Origin: Streptomyces chartreusis NRRL 3882
GTDB taxonomy: Bacteria > Actinomycetota > Actinomycetes > Streptomycetales > Streptomycetaceae
NCBI RefSeq assembly: GCF_900236475.1
Contig: NZ_LT963352.1
Location: forward strand, 8,651,001 to 8,715,000
Direction of reading: 5' to 3'
DNA: 64,000 nucleotides
In this document: piece after piece, positions 14,694-22,770 of the stretch
Numbering within the stretch: the stretch's first letter is position 1
Layout: each line of letters begins with the position of its first letter
The notes under the pieces: generated by a model
What the model saw: only the letters and a program-made list of their open reading frames with translations
Told to the model about the DNA's origin: nothing
The model's database searches: none
Program-made: the position numbers and the translations under genes

Positions 14694-15415
14694 CCCCGGC
14701 ACCGGAGCACGGCGAGGACACCGCACCGGCCGGGCGTCGTGCGCGTCGCTTCCTCCGCCACAACAGTCTCGGCCTCTTCTTCCTGACCTCGTTCCTGCTG
14801 GCACTCGCCGGACAGGCCGTGGCCGGACGCGCGGAGTTCAACAATCAACTCGTGTCGGACGGTATGGCGCCCCTCGGCTTCGGCGCCTACCTCACGTCCT
14901 CGGACTTCGCCGTTGACGTCACGGAGAACTGGCAGTCGGAATACCTGCAGTTCTTCCTCTACATCTTCGCCACCGTCTGGCTGCTGCAGCGCGGCTCACC
15001 GGAATCCAAGGAACTGGACAAGGCCGGCACCGAGTCCGACAGGGACCAGATGGTGGGCCCGTACGCCAAAGGCGACTCTCCGCGCTGGGCCGCGGCCACG
15101 GACTGGCGGGGCTTTGTGTACTCCCGCTCCTTGGGGCTGGTGATGGGCGCCGTCTTCCTGCTGTCGTGGCTGACCCAGTCCGTCACCGGTGTCGCCGCCT
15201 ACAACGAAGAGCAACTGCGCCGGCTGCAAGCCCCCATCAGCTGGACGGAGTACCTGTCCGCCGCGGACTTCTGGAGCCGCACACTGCAGAACTGGCAGTC
15301 CGAACTGCTGGCCGTCGCCTCCATGGCCGTCCTCGCCATCTACCTGAGGCAACGTGGATCACCGGAGTCCAAGCCGGTCGGCGCGTCCGACTCCGCCACC
15401 GGCGTCGAGGGCTGA
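14690..15415 (+). CDS. DUF6766 family duplicated membrane protein
   Basis: The protein is 241 aa from ATG 14690, the overlap with the preceding peptide gene. It contains two copies of one unit. The first: NSLGLFFLTSFLLALAGQAV, then an exposed segment with FGAYLTSSDF, then ENWQSEYLQFFLYIFATVWL and LQRGSPESK. The second: SRSLGLVMGAVFLLSWLTQS, TEYLSAADF, QNWQSELLAVASMAVLAIYL and LRQRGSPESK. Each unit has two transmembrane helices and the matching cytoplasmic motif QRGSPESK, giving four helices. The repeated NWQSE motif is the likely functional site. No activity is known. The last 57 bases overlap the convergent terpene-cyclase-fold gene. Confidence 0.85.
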   Translation: MTPAPEHGEDTAPAGRRARRFLRHNSLGLFFLTSFLLALAGQAVAGRAEFNNQLVSDGMAPLGFGAYLTSSDFAVDVTENWQSEYLQFFLYIFATVWLLQRGSPESKELDKAGTESDRDQMVGPYAKGDSPRWAAATDWRGFVYSRSLGLVMGAVFLLSWLTQSVTGVAAYNEEQLRRLQAPISWTEYLSAADFWSRTLQNWQSELLAVASMAVLAIYLRQRGSPESKPVGASDSATGVEG

Positions 15416-16471
15416 GCACGGGTGGTCCATGCGGCCCGTGGGGTCCCCGGGGCTTCGGCCGGCAGGCCGACAGAGTTCCTGCTGCTCGTACCACCTGAGG
15501 ACGCGCGTGGCCCGCAGGGTGTTCCACCGGCTCGGCTTCCCCTCGCCGTCGTCGATGGGGAAGTGCAGCTCGCCGGGATGGGGGTTCTCCAGCGGCCAGC
15601 GGCCGTCCGCGTCGCGCTTGGCCCGTACCAGGTCGATCGCCTCGGCGACCCGGTCGTCGGGGGTGACGCCGGCCGCGCGCAGGTAGTCGAGACCGCGTAG
15701 TACGTCGTAGTGCCAGAAGGTCGGACAGGAGAACTTCGTCCAGGCTGCCGGACCGTTGGTCTTGCGGTCCTGGTCGATTGCCCGGCCGGTCGACAGCCGC
15801 CGGAACAGCCGCCGCTCCAGGAGGTACTCCTGGCCGCGGAGCCGGGCGTCGGCCACCTCGGGGGCGCCTCCTGTCGCCGACTCGTATTCGAGCAGCCCTT
15901 CCAGCACGTCGATCGTGGTGTGGAACGACCCCCGGGTGGAGCCGTTCTCCTGCTCGCAGTTCCACCCGCCGTCGGCCATCTGCTCGCCGAGGAGCCGCTC
16001 GACGATCAGCGTGACGTCCATGCCGAAGTAGGCTCCGAGCGCCACGGTCCGGCCGTTGACGCACGGCTCCACCTCCCCTGAGAAGAACGGCTCGCCGTCG
16101 TGCTCCCACTGGACGTTCTCGCGCACCAGACCGACGGCGTGGCGCGCCCCCGCACTGTCCGGTTCGACACCGAACGCCCGCAGCAACACCAGACTCCAGG
16201 TGGTGGAGGTCCACGCGGGGAACAGGGTGCCCTGCCGTGCAGGTCCGAGCGAATGCCACCACTTCTCCGCGGCCTCGGAGCGGAACGCGGGCACGTCGGA
16301 GGGCCACTGGCCGTGCGGTTGCTGGAGGGCCAGCAGCCGACTGCCCCAGCCCTCGCCCGCGACACGGGCCCGTTCGGCCGTGACCTGCTCCACGGGCGCG
16401 TCGGTGAGATCACGCAGTACCTGCCAGCGGATCGCCGGGTCACCTTTCAGCAGCCAGCCGATGACGTCCAC
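15359..16471 (-). CDS. Terpene-cyclase/prenyltransferase-fold (alpha/alpha toroid) protein
   Basis: The protein is 370 aa. It consists of repeated helix pairs with the signatures of the squalene-cyclase/protein prenyltransferase toroid: GWLLKGDPAIRWQVLRDL, QQPHGQWPSDVP (a QW-like motif), MADGGWNCEQENGSTRGSFH and RDADGRWPLENPHPGELHF. There is no DXDD cyclase motif, so terpene cyclisation is not supported. Proteins with this exact opening are common single-domain actinobacterial hypotheticals. No signal peptide is present. It is convergent and overlaps the DUF6766 gene by 57 bases; its own promoter lies in the 314-base region upstream. Confidence 0.7.
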   Translation of the reverse strand: MDVIGWLLKGDPAIRWQVLRDLTDAPVEQVTAERARVAGEGWGSRLLALQQPHGQWPSDVPAFRSEAAEKWWHSLGPARQGTLFPAWTSTTWSLVLLRAFGVEPDSAGARHAVGLVRENVQWEHDGEPFFSGEVEPCVNGRTVALGAYFGMDVTLIVERLLGEQMADGGWNCEQENGSTRGSFHTTIDVLEGLLEYESATGGAPEVADARLRGQEYLLERRLFRRLSTGRAIDQDRKTNGPAAWTKFSCPTFWHYDVLRGLDYLRAAGVTPDDRVAEAIDLVRAKRDADGRWPLENPHPGELHFPIDDGEGKPSRWNTLRATRVLRWYEQQELCRPAGRSPGDPTGRMDHPCSALDAGGGVGRADRLGLR

Positions 16472-16785
16472 CCGCCCCCACCTCCTTCGGGAAAGACGCT
16501 AGCGCTCCACGGCGCCGGCACCGGCGCGATGTGACGTGGTCGCGGCCCGTCATTCCGGCTGGGCAGGCCAGGTCGCCCGAGGTCCGCAGGTCGGCCCCGG
16601 GAGGGTGAGCACGGCCCGTCCGCCACAGCATTCCCTCACTGTGCGTGTTCACGGTGCGATTCGCTGCTGTGGGCGAAGCGGCCCCCGGTGTTATTCAATG
16701 AGGTGTGCGTCAGGGATCTCGGGGCCCCGCCGCACGGGTCCGAGTACTGCCCCGGCACCGCGCCGGGGACTGCTGAGAGAGCCGC
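16472..16785. other. Divergent intergenic region
   Basis: 314 bases between the leftward toroid protein gene and the rightward SpoIIE phosphatase gene. No ORF with coding character and no strong repeat were seen. A GCCCCGGCAC...GCGCCGGGG hairpin at about 16750-16778 lies in the leader of the phosphatase mRNA. Confidence 0.35.
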
Positions 16786-18948
16786 ATGGACTCCACACCG
16801 TCGCCCTCGTCCCCATCGGCGTTCGACCTGGTCAGTCGCGCCCTGGGGCGCTACATCCCGCGCGGTGGAGCGGACGCGGCCGCCGATCCTGCCGACGCGC
16901 AGGGTGACCGCACCACGCGCCGGCACGTACCCGGTGACCCGGCAGCCGGCGGTCAGGAGCAGATCCTCGGCGCGGTCAACCTGGACAGGGATCTGATCAT
17001 CACCCGCTGCAATCTGGACGCCCCCGTATTCGCGGGTCTGGACGCCGTGGCCGGGAAGCCGTTCGTCGATCTCCTGCCCCCGGGGGACGTACCGACGGTC
17101 ACGCGGCGGTTGCGGCAGGTCGTGGAGACCGGAGAGGCGCACGTCGCCCGCATCCAGCGCCTGCGGCGCGGCGACGGGTCGGAGCTGGTGGTCTCGATGA
17201 GCATCCTGCCCGCAGCGGCGCCTGAGGAGGGCCTGACCGTCTCGTTGATCGCCATGGCGAGGAGGTTGCACCTTTACGCGGCCGAGACCGCGATCGGTAC
17301 CTCGCTGGACATCGGCGAGACCGCGCAGTCGCTGGCGGAGTCGCTGTTGGCCTGGGGAGACGTGGCCGCCGTCGACCTCGACTTCGCCGTGTGGACGGGC
17401 GAGGGCGTCACCGGTCGGGCGAAGGGTCCCATCCGACTGCGGCGAGCGGCCCTGGTGCCGGACCGGGCGTGGCCCGAGGGCTATGTGACTCCGGGCGACG
17501 ATCTTCCCCGCGACGCGAGTCGCCTGCTGGCGCAGGCGGTACTGCGGGACGATGCTCCGCAGACCATCGTCATACCCGACCGTGAGGCGGTCGAGCGGGT
17601 ATTCGCCAGTCCGCGGGTCGCGCGTGCCCTGGTGCCCGGTGAGCGGTCGGCGGGTGTGGCGTGCATACCACTGGTCCTGGACGGCGCGCCGCCCGTCGTC
17701 CTGGGCGTGGCGGAGGTCTGGCGGCGGGCGGACTGCCCCTTCCGCGACAGCGAGCTGTTCGACCTGCAAGAACTGGTGGCCAGGACCGCCCATCACGTCG
17801 ATCTGGCTCGTCAGCACCAGCGCGAGCACACGCAGGTGCTGGCGTTGCAGCGTCGGCTCCTGCCCCGGACCGGCGGCGACACCATCCAGATCGCCAGCGT
17901 CTACCAGCCCGCCACACCCGACAGCGCGGGTGTCGGGGGCGACTGGGTGAACAGCTTTCCGCTGCCTGACGGCCGTACCGCCCTGGTGGTCGGTGACGTC
18001 GTCGGGCATGGCCTGGGAGCCGCGGCAACGATGGGCCAGCTCAGTATGGAGGCCCGCGCGCTGCTGTCCGCGGGGCTCGCGCCCGACGAGGTACTGGAGC
18101 ACCTGGACGAGACCGTGACGCTGCTGGACGACGCGGAGTCCGGGCTGGCGGCCGGCTACAGCGCCCTGGGGTCGACGTGCTGCATCGCCCTCTACGACCC
18201 GGTCAGCCACCACGTGGCGCTGTCCAGCGCAGGCCACCTCCCCCCGGTCCTGGTCTCCCCGGACGGGCACGCGGGCCCGCTCGCGGTCCGCCCGCACCCC
18301 GGCCTGGGCGCCGAGTTCGCGCTGCGGGAGCCGTTCGACGTGCACACGTTCGACGCACCCCCGGGCTCCCTGCTCGCCCTCTACACCGACGGCCTGGTGG
18401 AGGATCCGGCCGTGTCGATCGACGAGGGCATCGGCAGGCTGGCGGATGCCGTGTCCACGGTGCATCCCTGGGACGCCCTGCAGCAGGCCGCACGGCACGT
18501 CGTCTCCGTGCTGGCGCCCGCGCGCCAGCGCGACGATGTGACGCTGCTGCTCGCGCGGATGATCGGCTACCGCAAGGGGGACACCGCGACCTGGCGGCTG
18601 CCCGCCCGCCGCGACGCCCCCGCCCGTGCCCGCGCGCAGGTCTCCGCGCTGCTGAGGCAATGGCGCACCAGGGACGACACCCGGGACAGCGTGGTGCTGC
18701 TGGTCAGCGAGCTGGTCACGAACGCGGTGCGCTTCGCCACCGGTCCCATCACGGTACGGCTGATCAGGGCCGGTCACGGCCTGCTGTGCGAGGTGGGCGA
18801 CACCGGCAACGGCAGGCCACTTCTGAGGCGGGGCGGACTGCTCGACGACGGCGGTCGTGGCCTGGGCGTCGTGCACAGGGTCACCACCCGGTGGGGAGTG
18901 CGGTGGACGGACACCGGGAAGGTGGTCTGGGCGGAAGTCGCGAGGTAG
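16786..18948 (+). CDS. PAS-GAF-SpoIIE phosphatase with C-terminal anti-sigma-type kinase domain
   Basis: This 720-aa cytoplasmic signalling protein has a PAS-like sensor at about 55-155 (GAVNLDRDLIITRCNLDAPV), a GAF-like domain at about 160-345, and a PP2C/SpoIIE phosphatase at about 370-590. Metal ligands are in GVGGDWVNSFPL, VVGDVVGHGLG, ALYTDGLVE and RDDVTLLLAR. The C-terminal HATPase_c domain of the RsbW type (SELVTNAVRFA N-box, CEVGDTGNGRP and DDGGRGLGVVHRV) spans about 605-718. Such proteins switch anti-sigma factor antagonists by dephosphorylation and can also bind or phosphorylate partners. Streptomyces has many; the sigma factor controlled here is not evident. Convergent with the type III PKS gene, 12 bases apart. 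Confidence 0.92.
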   Translation: MDSTPSPSSPSAFDLVSRALGRYIPRGGADAAADPADAQGDRTTRRHVPGDPAAGGQEQILGAVNLDRDLIITRCNLDAPVFAGLDAVAGKPFVDLLPPGDVPTVTRRLRQVVETGEAHVARIQRLRRGDGSELVVSMSILPAAAPEEGLTVSLIAMARRLHLYAAETAIGTSLDIGETAQSLAESLLAWGDVAAVDLDFAVWTGEGVTGRAKGPIRLRRAALVPDRAWPEGYVTPGDDLPRDASRLLAQAVLRDDAPQTIVIPDREAVERVFASPRVARALVPGERSAGVACIPLVLDGAPPVVLGVAEVWRRADCPFRDSELFDLQELVARTAHHVDLARQHQREHTQVLALQRRLLPRTGGDTIQIASVYQPATPDSAGVGGDWVNSFPLPDGRTALVVGDVVGHGLGAAATMGQLSMEARALLSAGLAPDEVLEHLDETVTLLDDAESGLAAGYSALGSTCCIALYDPVSHHVALSSAGHLPPVLVSPDGHAGPLAVRPHPGLGAEFALREPFDVHTFDAPPGSLLALYTDGLVEDPAVSIDEGIGRLADAVSTVHPWDALQQAARHVVSVLAPARQRDDVTLLLARMIGYRKGDTATWRLPARRDAPARARAQVSALLRQWRTRDDTRDSVVLLVSELVTNAVRFATGPITVRLIRAGHGLLCEVGDTGNGRPLLRRGGLLDDGGRGLGVVHRVTTRWGVRWTDTGKVVWAEVAR

Positions 18949-18959
18949 CGCGGCCTCGC
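18940..18959. terminator. Short hairpin between convergent phosphatase and PKS genes
   Basis: GCGAGG (18940-18945) pairs with CCTCGC (18954-18959) across an 8-base loop that includes the phosphatase stop codon. Weak, but in the only gap between two convergent genes. Confidence 0.35.
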
Positions 18960-18960
18960 T

Positions 18961-20148
18961 CTAGAGCCACTCCCCTTCCAGGGCGGTCGCGGTGAGACCC
19001 GGTGCCGCCGCGTACAGAACGGCGCGATTGCCGGGCTTCTGCTGCCCGGCGTCATGCGCCCGCCGCAGGATGTCGAACACGGCGGCGCCTCCGCGGTTGC
19101 CGCTGGTGTAGCTGTCCCGGCTGTAGTCCAGCAGCCCCGACGGCCACGCGGCGGGCATCGTTTGCTCCATGTACTCCAGCACCCGGGTCCCGCCGGGGTG
19201 CGCGAGCAGAACGTCGGGGTGCCAGGAGTCGGGCTCGTCCTGGTAACGGACGCGCAGCCACTCCCACATCGCGGTGACCGTCTCCTGCACGGCGCGCGGT
19301 CCGCGCCGGTCCATGACGAAGTGGGTGCCGTCCGCCCGTGTCTCCAGGCGGTGCAGGTCCTGCGTGCCGGGCAGGGTGTGGTGCCAGGCGGCGTCCAGCC
19401 GCAGCACCGACTCGGGCCTCGGGCGGCCCGTGACCACCGCGGCGACCGCGGTGTCCGCGAACAGCAACCGGACGATCAGAGACTCAAGGGTGTCGTCCGC
19501 GGGCTGGTAGGTCGTGCTCAGCGCCTCCGCGATGACGATCAGGACCACCCGGTCGGGGTCCGCGGCCACGAGATCTGCCGCCAGGGCCAGGGAGCGGGTC
19601 CCCGCGATACAGGCCCACTGCGTCGCCGGCAGCATCATCACGTCACTGCGCAGCTGAAGCTTGTTGGCCAGGGCTATGTCCAGACCCGGCAGCGCCGGGG
19701 TGGTGGAGTTACTGGTGATCACGCAGTCGATGTCCGCGGCGTCGAGCCCGGCTATCTGCAAGGCCCCGCGCGCCGCACGCTCCCCGTAGGACCGGACGGC
19801 CTCCCAGGCCGGCGCTGTGCGCTCCTGAATGGTCTGCGGCGCGGGTATGGTCTCGAGGGTGGCGATCGCGCGGTCCACGTCCTGCTGGGTGAACCCGCCG
19901 CGGGCCAGCGCCTCTTGGGCCGGCTCGATGCCGACGGCCCGCAGGGCGCTGCCGCTGCCGGGCGCGACGGCGGTCTCCAGCGGCAGCATCCACCCGCGGG
20001 TGTCGATGCCCGTACTGGCCGCGATGCCGTCGATCCGCGGCGCCCATGCCGCGTGCGGGTGCCGGTCGCTCACCTCTGCCACGATCTGGCTGGTAGTTAC
20101 GGAGTGCTCGCCGTGTATCACGGCAGGAGGGCAGAGGTAAGCGGCCAT
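18961..20148 (-). CDS. Type III polyketide synthase
   Basis: This chalcone-synthase-fold enzyme has 395 aa from ATG 20148. The Cys-His-Asn triad is intact: Cys180 in QWACIAGTRSLALA, His318 in LLAHPGGTRVLE and Asn352 in SGNRGGAAVFDIL. The N-terminal thiolase half (RIDGIAASTGIDTRGW) and C-terminal GPG-like loop (AAPGLTATALEGEWL) complete the fold. Compared with RppA-type naphthalene synthases, the Cys context differs (ACIAG) and there is an insertion-like segment around residues 60-115. No methyltransferase, oxygenase or P450 is adjacent. Product (pyrone, resorcinol or naphthol) cannot be predicted. Starter and extender would be acyl-CoA and malonyl-CoA by family. Confidence 0.9.
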   Translation of the reverse strand: MAAYLCPPAVIHGEHSVTTSQIVAEVSDRHPHAAWAPRIDGIAASTGIDTRGWMLPLETAVAPGSGSALRAVGIEPAQEALARGGFTQQDVDRAIATLETIPAPQTIQERTAPAWEAVRSYGERAARGALQIAGLDAADIDCVITSNSTTPALPGLDIALANKLQLRSDVMMLPATQWACIAGTRSLALAADLVAADPDRVVLIVIAEALSTTYQPADDTLESLIVRLLFADTAVAAVVTGRPRPESVLRLDAAWHHTLPGTQDLHRLETRADGTHFVMDRRGPRAVQETVTAMWEWLRVRYQDEPDSWHPDVLLAHPGGTRVLEYMEQTMPAAWPSGLLDYSRDSYTSGNRGGAAVFDILRRAHDAGQQKPGNRAVLYAAAPGLTATALEGEWL

Positions 20149-20490
20149 AGCGGGGCACCTTTCAACGGGGGACAGGGGAACGTCACGAGTGCTGTGTCGT
20201 AGGTCACTTTGAGGCGTCGCGCCCAGAGGATGCCGATGAGATCCACTTCGGGCGGCGATGTCCGTTTCGAGGATGGATGCTAAATGGACATTTCCGCTGT
20301 GATGCACGCAACTTAGACGCCTTTGAGTGCGTGATACGGCACACACCGAGTCGCATCGGCGTTATCTGGCTCACCGTCAGCCAGGGGGACGGTTACCGCG
20401 ACGGTGCGCGGCGGGCGGATACCCCGCGGATTCCTGCCGCCGGGCAGTCCGGGGCCGCAACTTTCAGGACATCTCGCGCATCAAACGTGC
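20149..20490. other. Divergent region between PKS and surface-protein genes
   Basis: 342 bases with no supported gene. Base composition is noticeably less GC-rich at 20260-20370 (GATGCTAAATGGACATTTCC and following), as expected for promoters reading both ways. No clear -10/-35 pair could be assigned. Confidence 0.4.
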
Positions 20491-22056
20491 ATGGACTCCA
20501 AGCGCACGGTGTTCGGGGCAACGCTGGCTGCCTTGGTGCTCGCCCTGGCGCCCAGCGCGATCGCCGTGGGCGACGATCCCTCTGTCACGCCGTCGACACC
20601 GTCTCCCCTGCCGACTCGGGCGTACGCGACGATCAGCGCCGACGAGGAGATCAACGTGGGGTCGGGGGCGCAGTCGGTCACCGTGGGCTGGATGTTCTGG
20701 GACGGCGGGGCGCAGGTCCCCGTTCCCACGGACGATTCGCTCGTCATCGACGCACGTGACCTGTCGGGCATCGCGAGTGTCACGGTCGACGACCCGCGGT
20801 GCACGGCAGACGCGCGGGTCCTCACCTGCGTCAACGAGGACGCCGCGCAGAGCCGTTCGGTCGCATTCACCCTGCGTGCGGACGCGGGAGCCGCACCGGG
20901 CGCCGGCGGCACGGTCACGTACACCCTCACCGCCGACCACGCCACCGGCGCCACCGCGAAGGCGAAGGTGGTGGTCGGCACCCCGAACCTGGTCGTCGGC
21001 CGGGTGCCGGACGTGACGCACGCCAGGATCGGTTCCCGGATCGATGTGCCGCTCCGGCTGCGCAACACCGGGGATCTGGCCACTGACCGGCGCATCATGC
21101 TGCGTTGGGAATCGGTGGGCGGTCTGCTCTTCGACCGTAAGTTCTCCAACTGCGCCTACGGCGAAGGCGATGATCCCCGCGAACCCGGCGGCCAGGCATC
21201 CGTCACGTGCGTCTTCCCGATCTCCTCGGACTCCGTGCCCGCGGGGGGCACCGTGGAGCTGAGCAGCCCCCTGACCGCCACGGTCGGCAAGCGCACCCTG
21301 ACCGCCGTGACCGACTACTCGGTCCGCCTGCTGAAGCCGCGCGAACAACCCGGCGGCGGCAGTCACCAGGGCACCGGCCCGGCGCTCACCCTGGTGCGGG
21401 CGTCCGGAGCGGGAGGCGGATTCGAGAACGATGCCGAGGGCCGGTTCACCGTCGCGGCCGACAACTCCGCGGATCTCGCGGCCGATGCCACGACGAAACC
21501 GGGCCGCAGGGCGGGCGAATGGACCCTGGACATCAACGCCGTGAACCGCGGACCGGCCTCCGCGTACGGGGTCGACGACAAGTCCGTCGCCGTGATCGAC
21601 GTCGTCCTGCCCAAGGGTGTGGTCGCGACCGGCACCGCTCACATGGAGGAGGAGGACAGCCCTTACGGCCCCTGCCGTCGCTGGGTCAGCGGCACCACGA
21701 CTGCACCTTTCGAGGCGGGGCACCGGCATTACGTGTGCACCGTGCCGTTCGGTGTCGCCGCAGGCGAGAGCCAGCTGTTCGAACTGTGGGTGAAGCCGGC
21801 CAGGACCTACGACGGCGCCAAGGGCACGGCGACCGTGCGTCCCGGCCCGGCCGGCATCCCCCTTCACGACCCGGACGCCTCCAACGACAGCACCACCTTC
21901 GCCTTCGGCACGCCGACTGCGGCGGCACCGTCCGGCGGCACTCCGGCCGTGACGGGCGTGGGCCGCACGCTCATCGTCACCGCAGCCGGGGCTGCTGTGC
22001 TGGGCGCCGTCGTCCTCGTCGTCCGCCGCCGCGGGCGTAACGGGCGTACCCACTGA
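20491..22056 (+). CDS. Cell-surface protein with CARDB/DUF11-like repeats and C-terminal anchor
   Basis: The protein is 521 aa from ATG 20491. A signal peptide (KRTVFGATLAALVLALAPSA) is followed by a long, Gly/Thr/Asp-rich extracellular region of beta-sandwich repeats: VVGTPNLVVGRVPDVTHAR and IDVPLRLRNTGDLATDRR resemble CARDB/DUF11 units, and WTLDINAVNRGPASAYGV fits a second one. The C-terminus is a membrane anchor (TLIVTAAGAAVLGAVVLVV) ending in RRRGRNGRTH. No LPXTG/LAXTG motif precedes it, so the protein is probably membrane-held with its domain in the cell wall. Function as a surface or adhesion protein is inferred from architecture. Confidence 0.75.
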   Translation: MDSKRTVFGATLAALVLALAPSAIAVGDDPSVTPSTPSPLPTRAYATISADEEINVGSGAQSVTVGWMFWDGGAQVPVPTDDSLVIDARDLSGIASVTVDDPRCTADARVLTCVNEDAAQSRSVAFTLRADAGAAPGAGGTVTYTLTADHATGATAKAKVVVGTPNLVVGRVPDVTHARIGSRIDVPLRLRNTGDLATDRRIMLRWESVGGLLFDRKFSNCAYGEGDDPREPGGQASVTCVFPISSDSVPAGGTVELSSPLTATVGKRTLTAVTDYSVRLLKPREQPGGGSHQGTGPALTLVRASGAGGGFENDAEGRFTVAADNSADLAADATTKPGRRAGEWTLDINAVNRGPASAYGVDDKSVAVIDVVLPKGVVATGTAHMEEEDSPYGPCRRWVSGTTTAPFEAGHRHYVCTVPFGVAAGESQLFELWVKPARTYDGAKGTATVRPGPAGIPLHDPDASNDSTTFAFGTPTAAAPSGGTPAVTGVGRTLIVTAAGAAVLGAVVLVVRRRGRNGRTH

Positions 22057-22121
22057 AACACCCTGCCATCGACGTTGATCGGCCTGGCAGTCGGCGAGTG
22101 TGGCTTCGTGGGCGCAACGAG

Positions 22122-22153
22122 GACGGCCGGACAGCGGTCACCGTCCGGCCGTC
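22122..22153. terminator. Strong bidirectional terminator
   Basis: GACGGCCGGAC (22122-22132) and GTCCGGCCGTC (22143-22153) are exact reverse complements with a 10-base loop. It lies between two convergent genes, 65 bases from one stop and 38 from the other, so it can serve both. Confidence 0.75.
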
Positions 22154-22191
22154 AACGCAGCGGGCCAAAGGCACAGGAGCGCCGCCGCTAC

Positions 22192-22467
22192 TTACTTGTA
22201 GACGACCCAGAGCTCATAGTCGTCGCCGGGTATCCAGCTACCGTCGATGCACTTCCACTTCGTCCAGACCCCGTCCTTCTGGCCCTGGTAGCCGGCCTGA
22301 CGGCAGTCCTCGAGCCAGTAGTAGTAGGTGACGAACTCGTAGTCGGCCGGGGCCTTCACCGCGTGCGTCACCCCCCGGTCCTCCTGCGCGCTTGCCGGAG
22401 TGGCTGCGGCCAGGGAAAAGGCAGCAGCAGCGGACGCGATTCCCAGTGCGAGCTTACGGAGCTTCAT
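22192..22467 (-). CDS. Small secreted protein, unknown function
   Basis: The protein is 91 aa from ATG 22467; TAGGAG lies 5-6 bases upstream. The signal peptide KLRKLALGIASAAAAFSLAA ends at ASA, about residue 27. The 63-residue mature chain is rich in Tyr and Trp (VTYYYWLEDCRQAGYQG, WTKWKC, LWVVYK) and has two Cys that can form one disulfide. This pattern of small Trp/Tyr-rich exported proteins with a single disulfide is widespread in Streptomyces; no role is established. Confidence 0.75.
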   Translation of the reverse strand: MKLRKLALGIASAAAAFSLAAATPASAQEDRGVTHAVKAPADYEFVTYYYWLEDCRQAGYQGQKDGVWTKWKCIDGSWIPGDDYELWVVYK

Positions 22468-22589
22468 GAGTCTCCTAGGTCGTAGGGCGATTGCCGGAAC
22501 CGGACGACACATGCGTCACGCCGGGAACGCCCCGGGCGGTCGTGTCGACGGAGACTCTGGCACCACAGCAGGTGACCGCCAAGCAGGAC

Positions 22590-22617
22590 TCCCGTCCGGG
22601 ACATGTCCGGGACGGGA
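22590..22617. repeat. 28-base near-perfect palindrome
   Basis: Outer arms TCCCGTCC (22590-22597) and GGACGGGA (22610-22617) flank the perfect palindrome GGACATGTCC (22599-22608), separated by a single G on each side, so only one symmetrical pair mismatches. It lies in the 303-base gap between the small secreted protein gene (123 bases upstream of its start) and the stop of the FMN-binding protein gene. It could be a dyad operator for the former or a terminator for the latter. Confidence 0.5.
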
Positions 22618-22770
22618 AGCCCGTCCTGACCTGCGGTGTCCGGGGGCGGGCCCCTCCCTTGTCCGGTGGTGGTCGCCTCGCCCCGGCCATCGGACAGGGT
22701 TTCGCCGCGGTGGGGGAGGGGGCGCCGACAGGCGCGAGCAGTGGTGCCGGCGGCAAATCCCGGCCGGCCG

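Noticed and set aside
16636..18876. 746-aa minus-strand frame opposite the SpoIIE phosphatase
   Set aside because: High-GC antisense shadow with Gln/His/Arg-rich composition; the plus-strand frame has complete PP2C and HATPase motifs.
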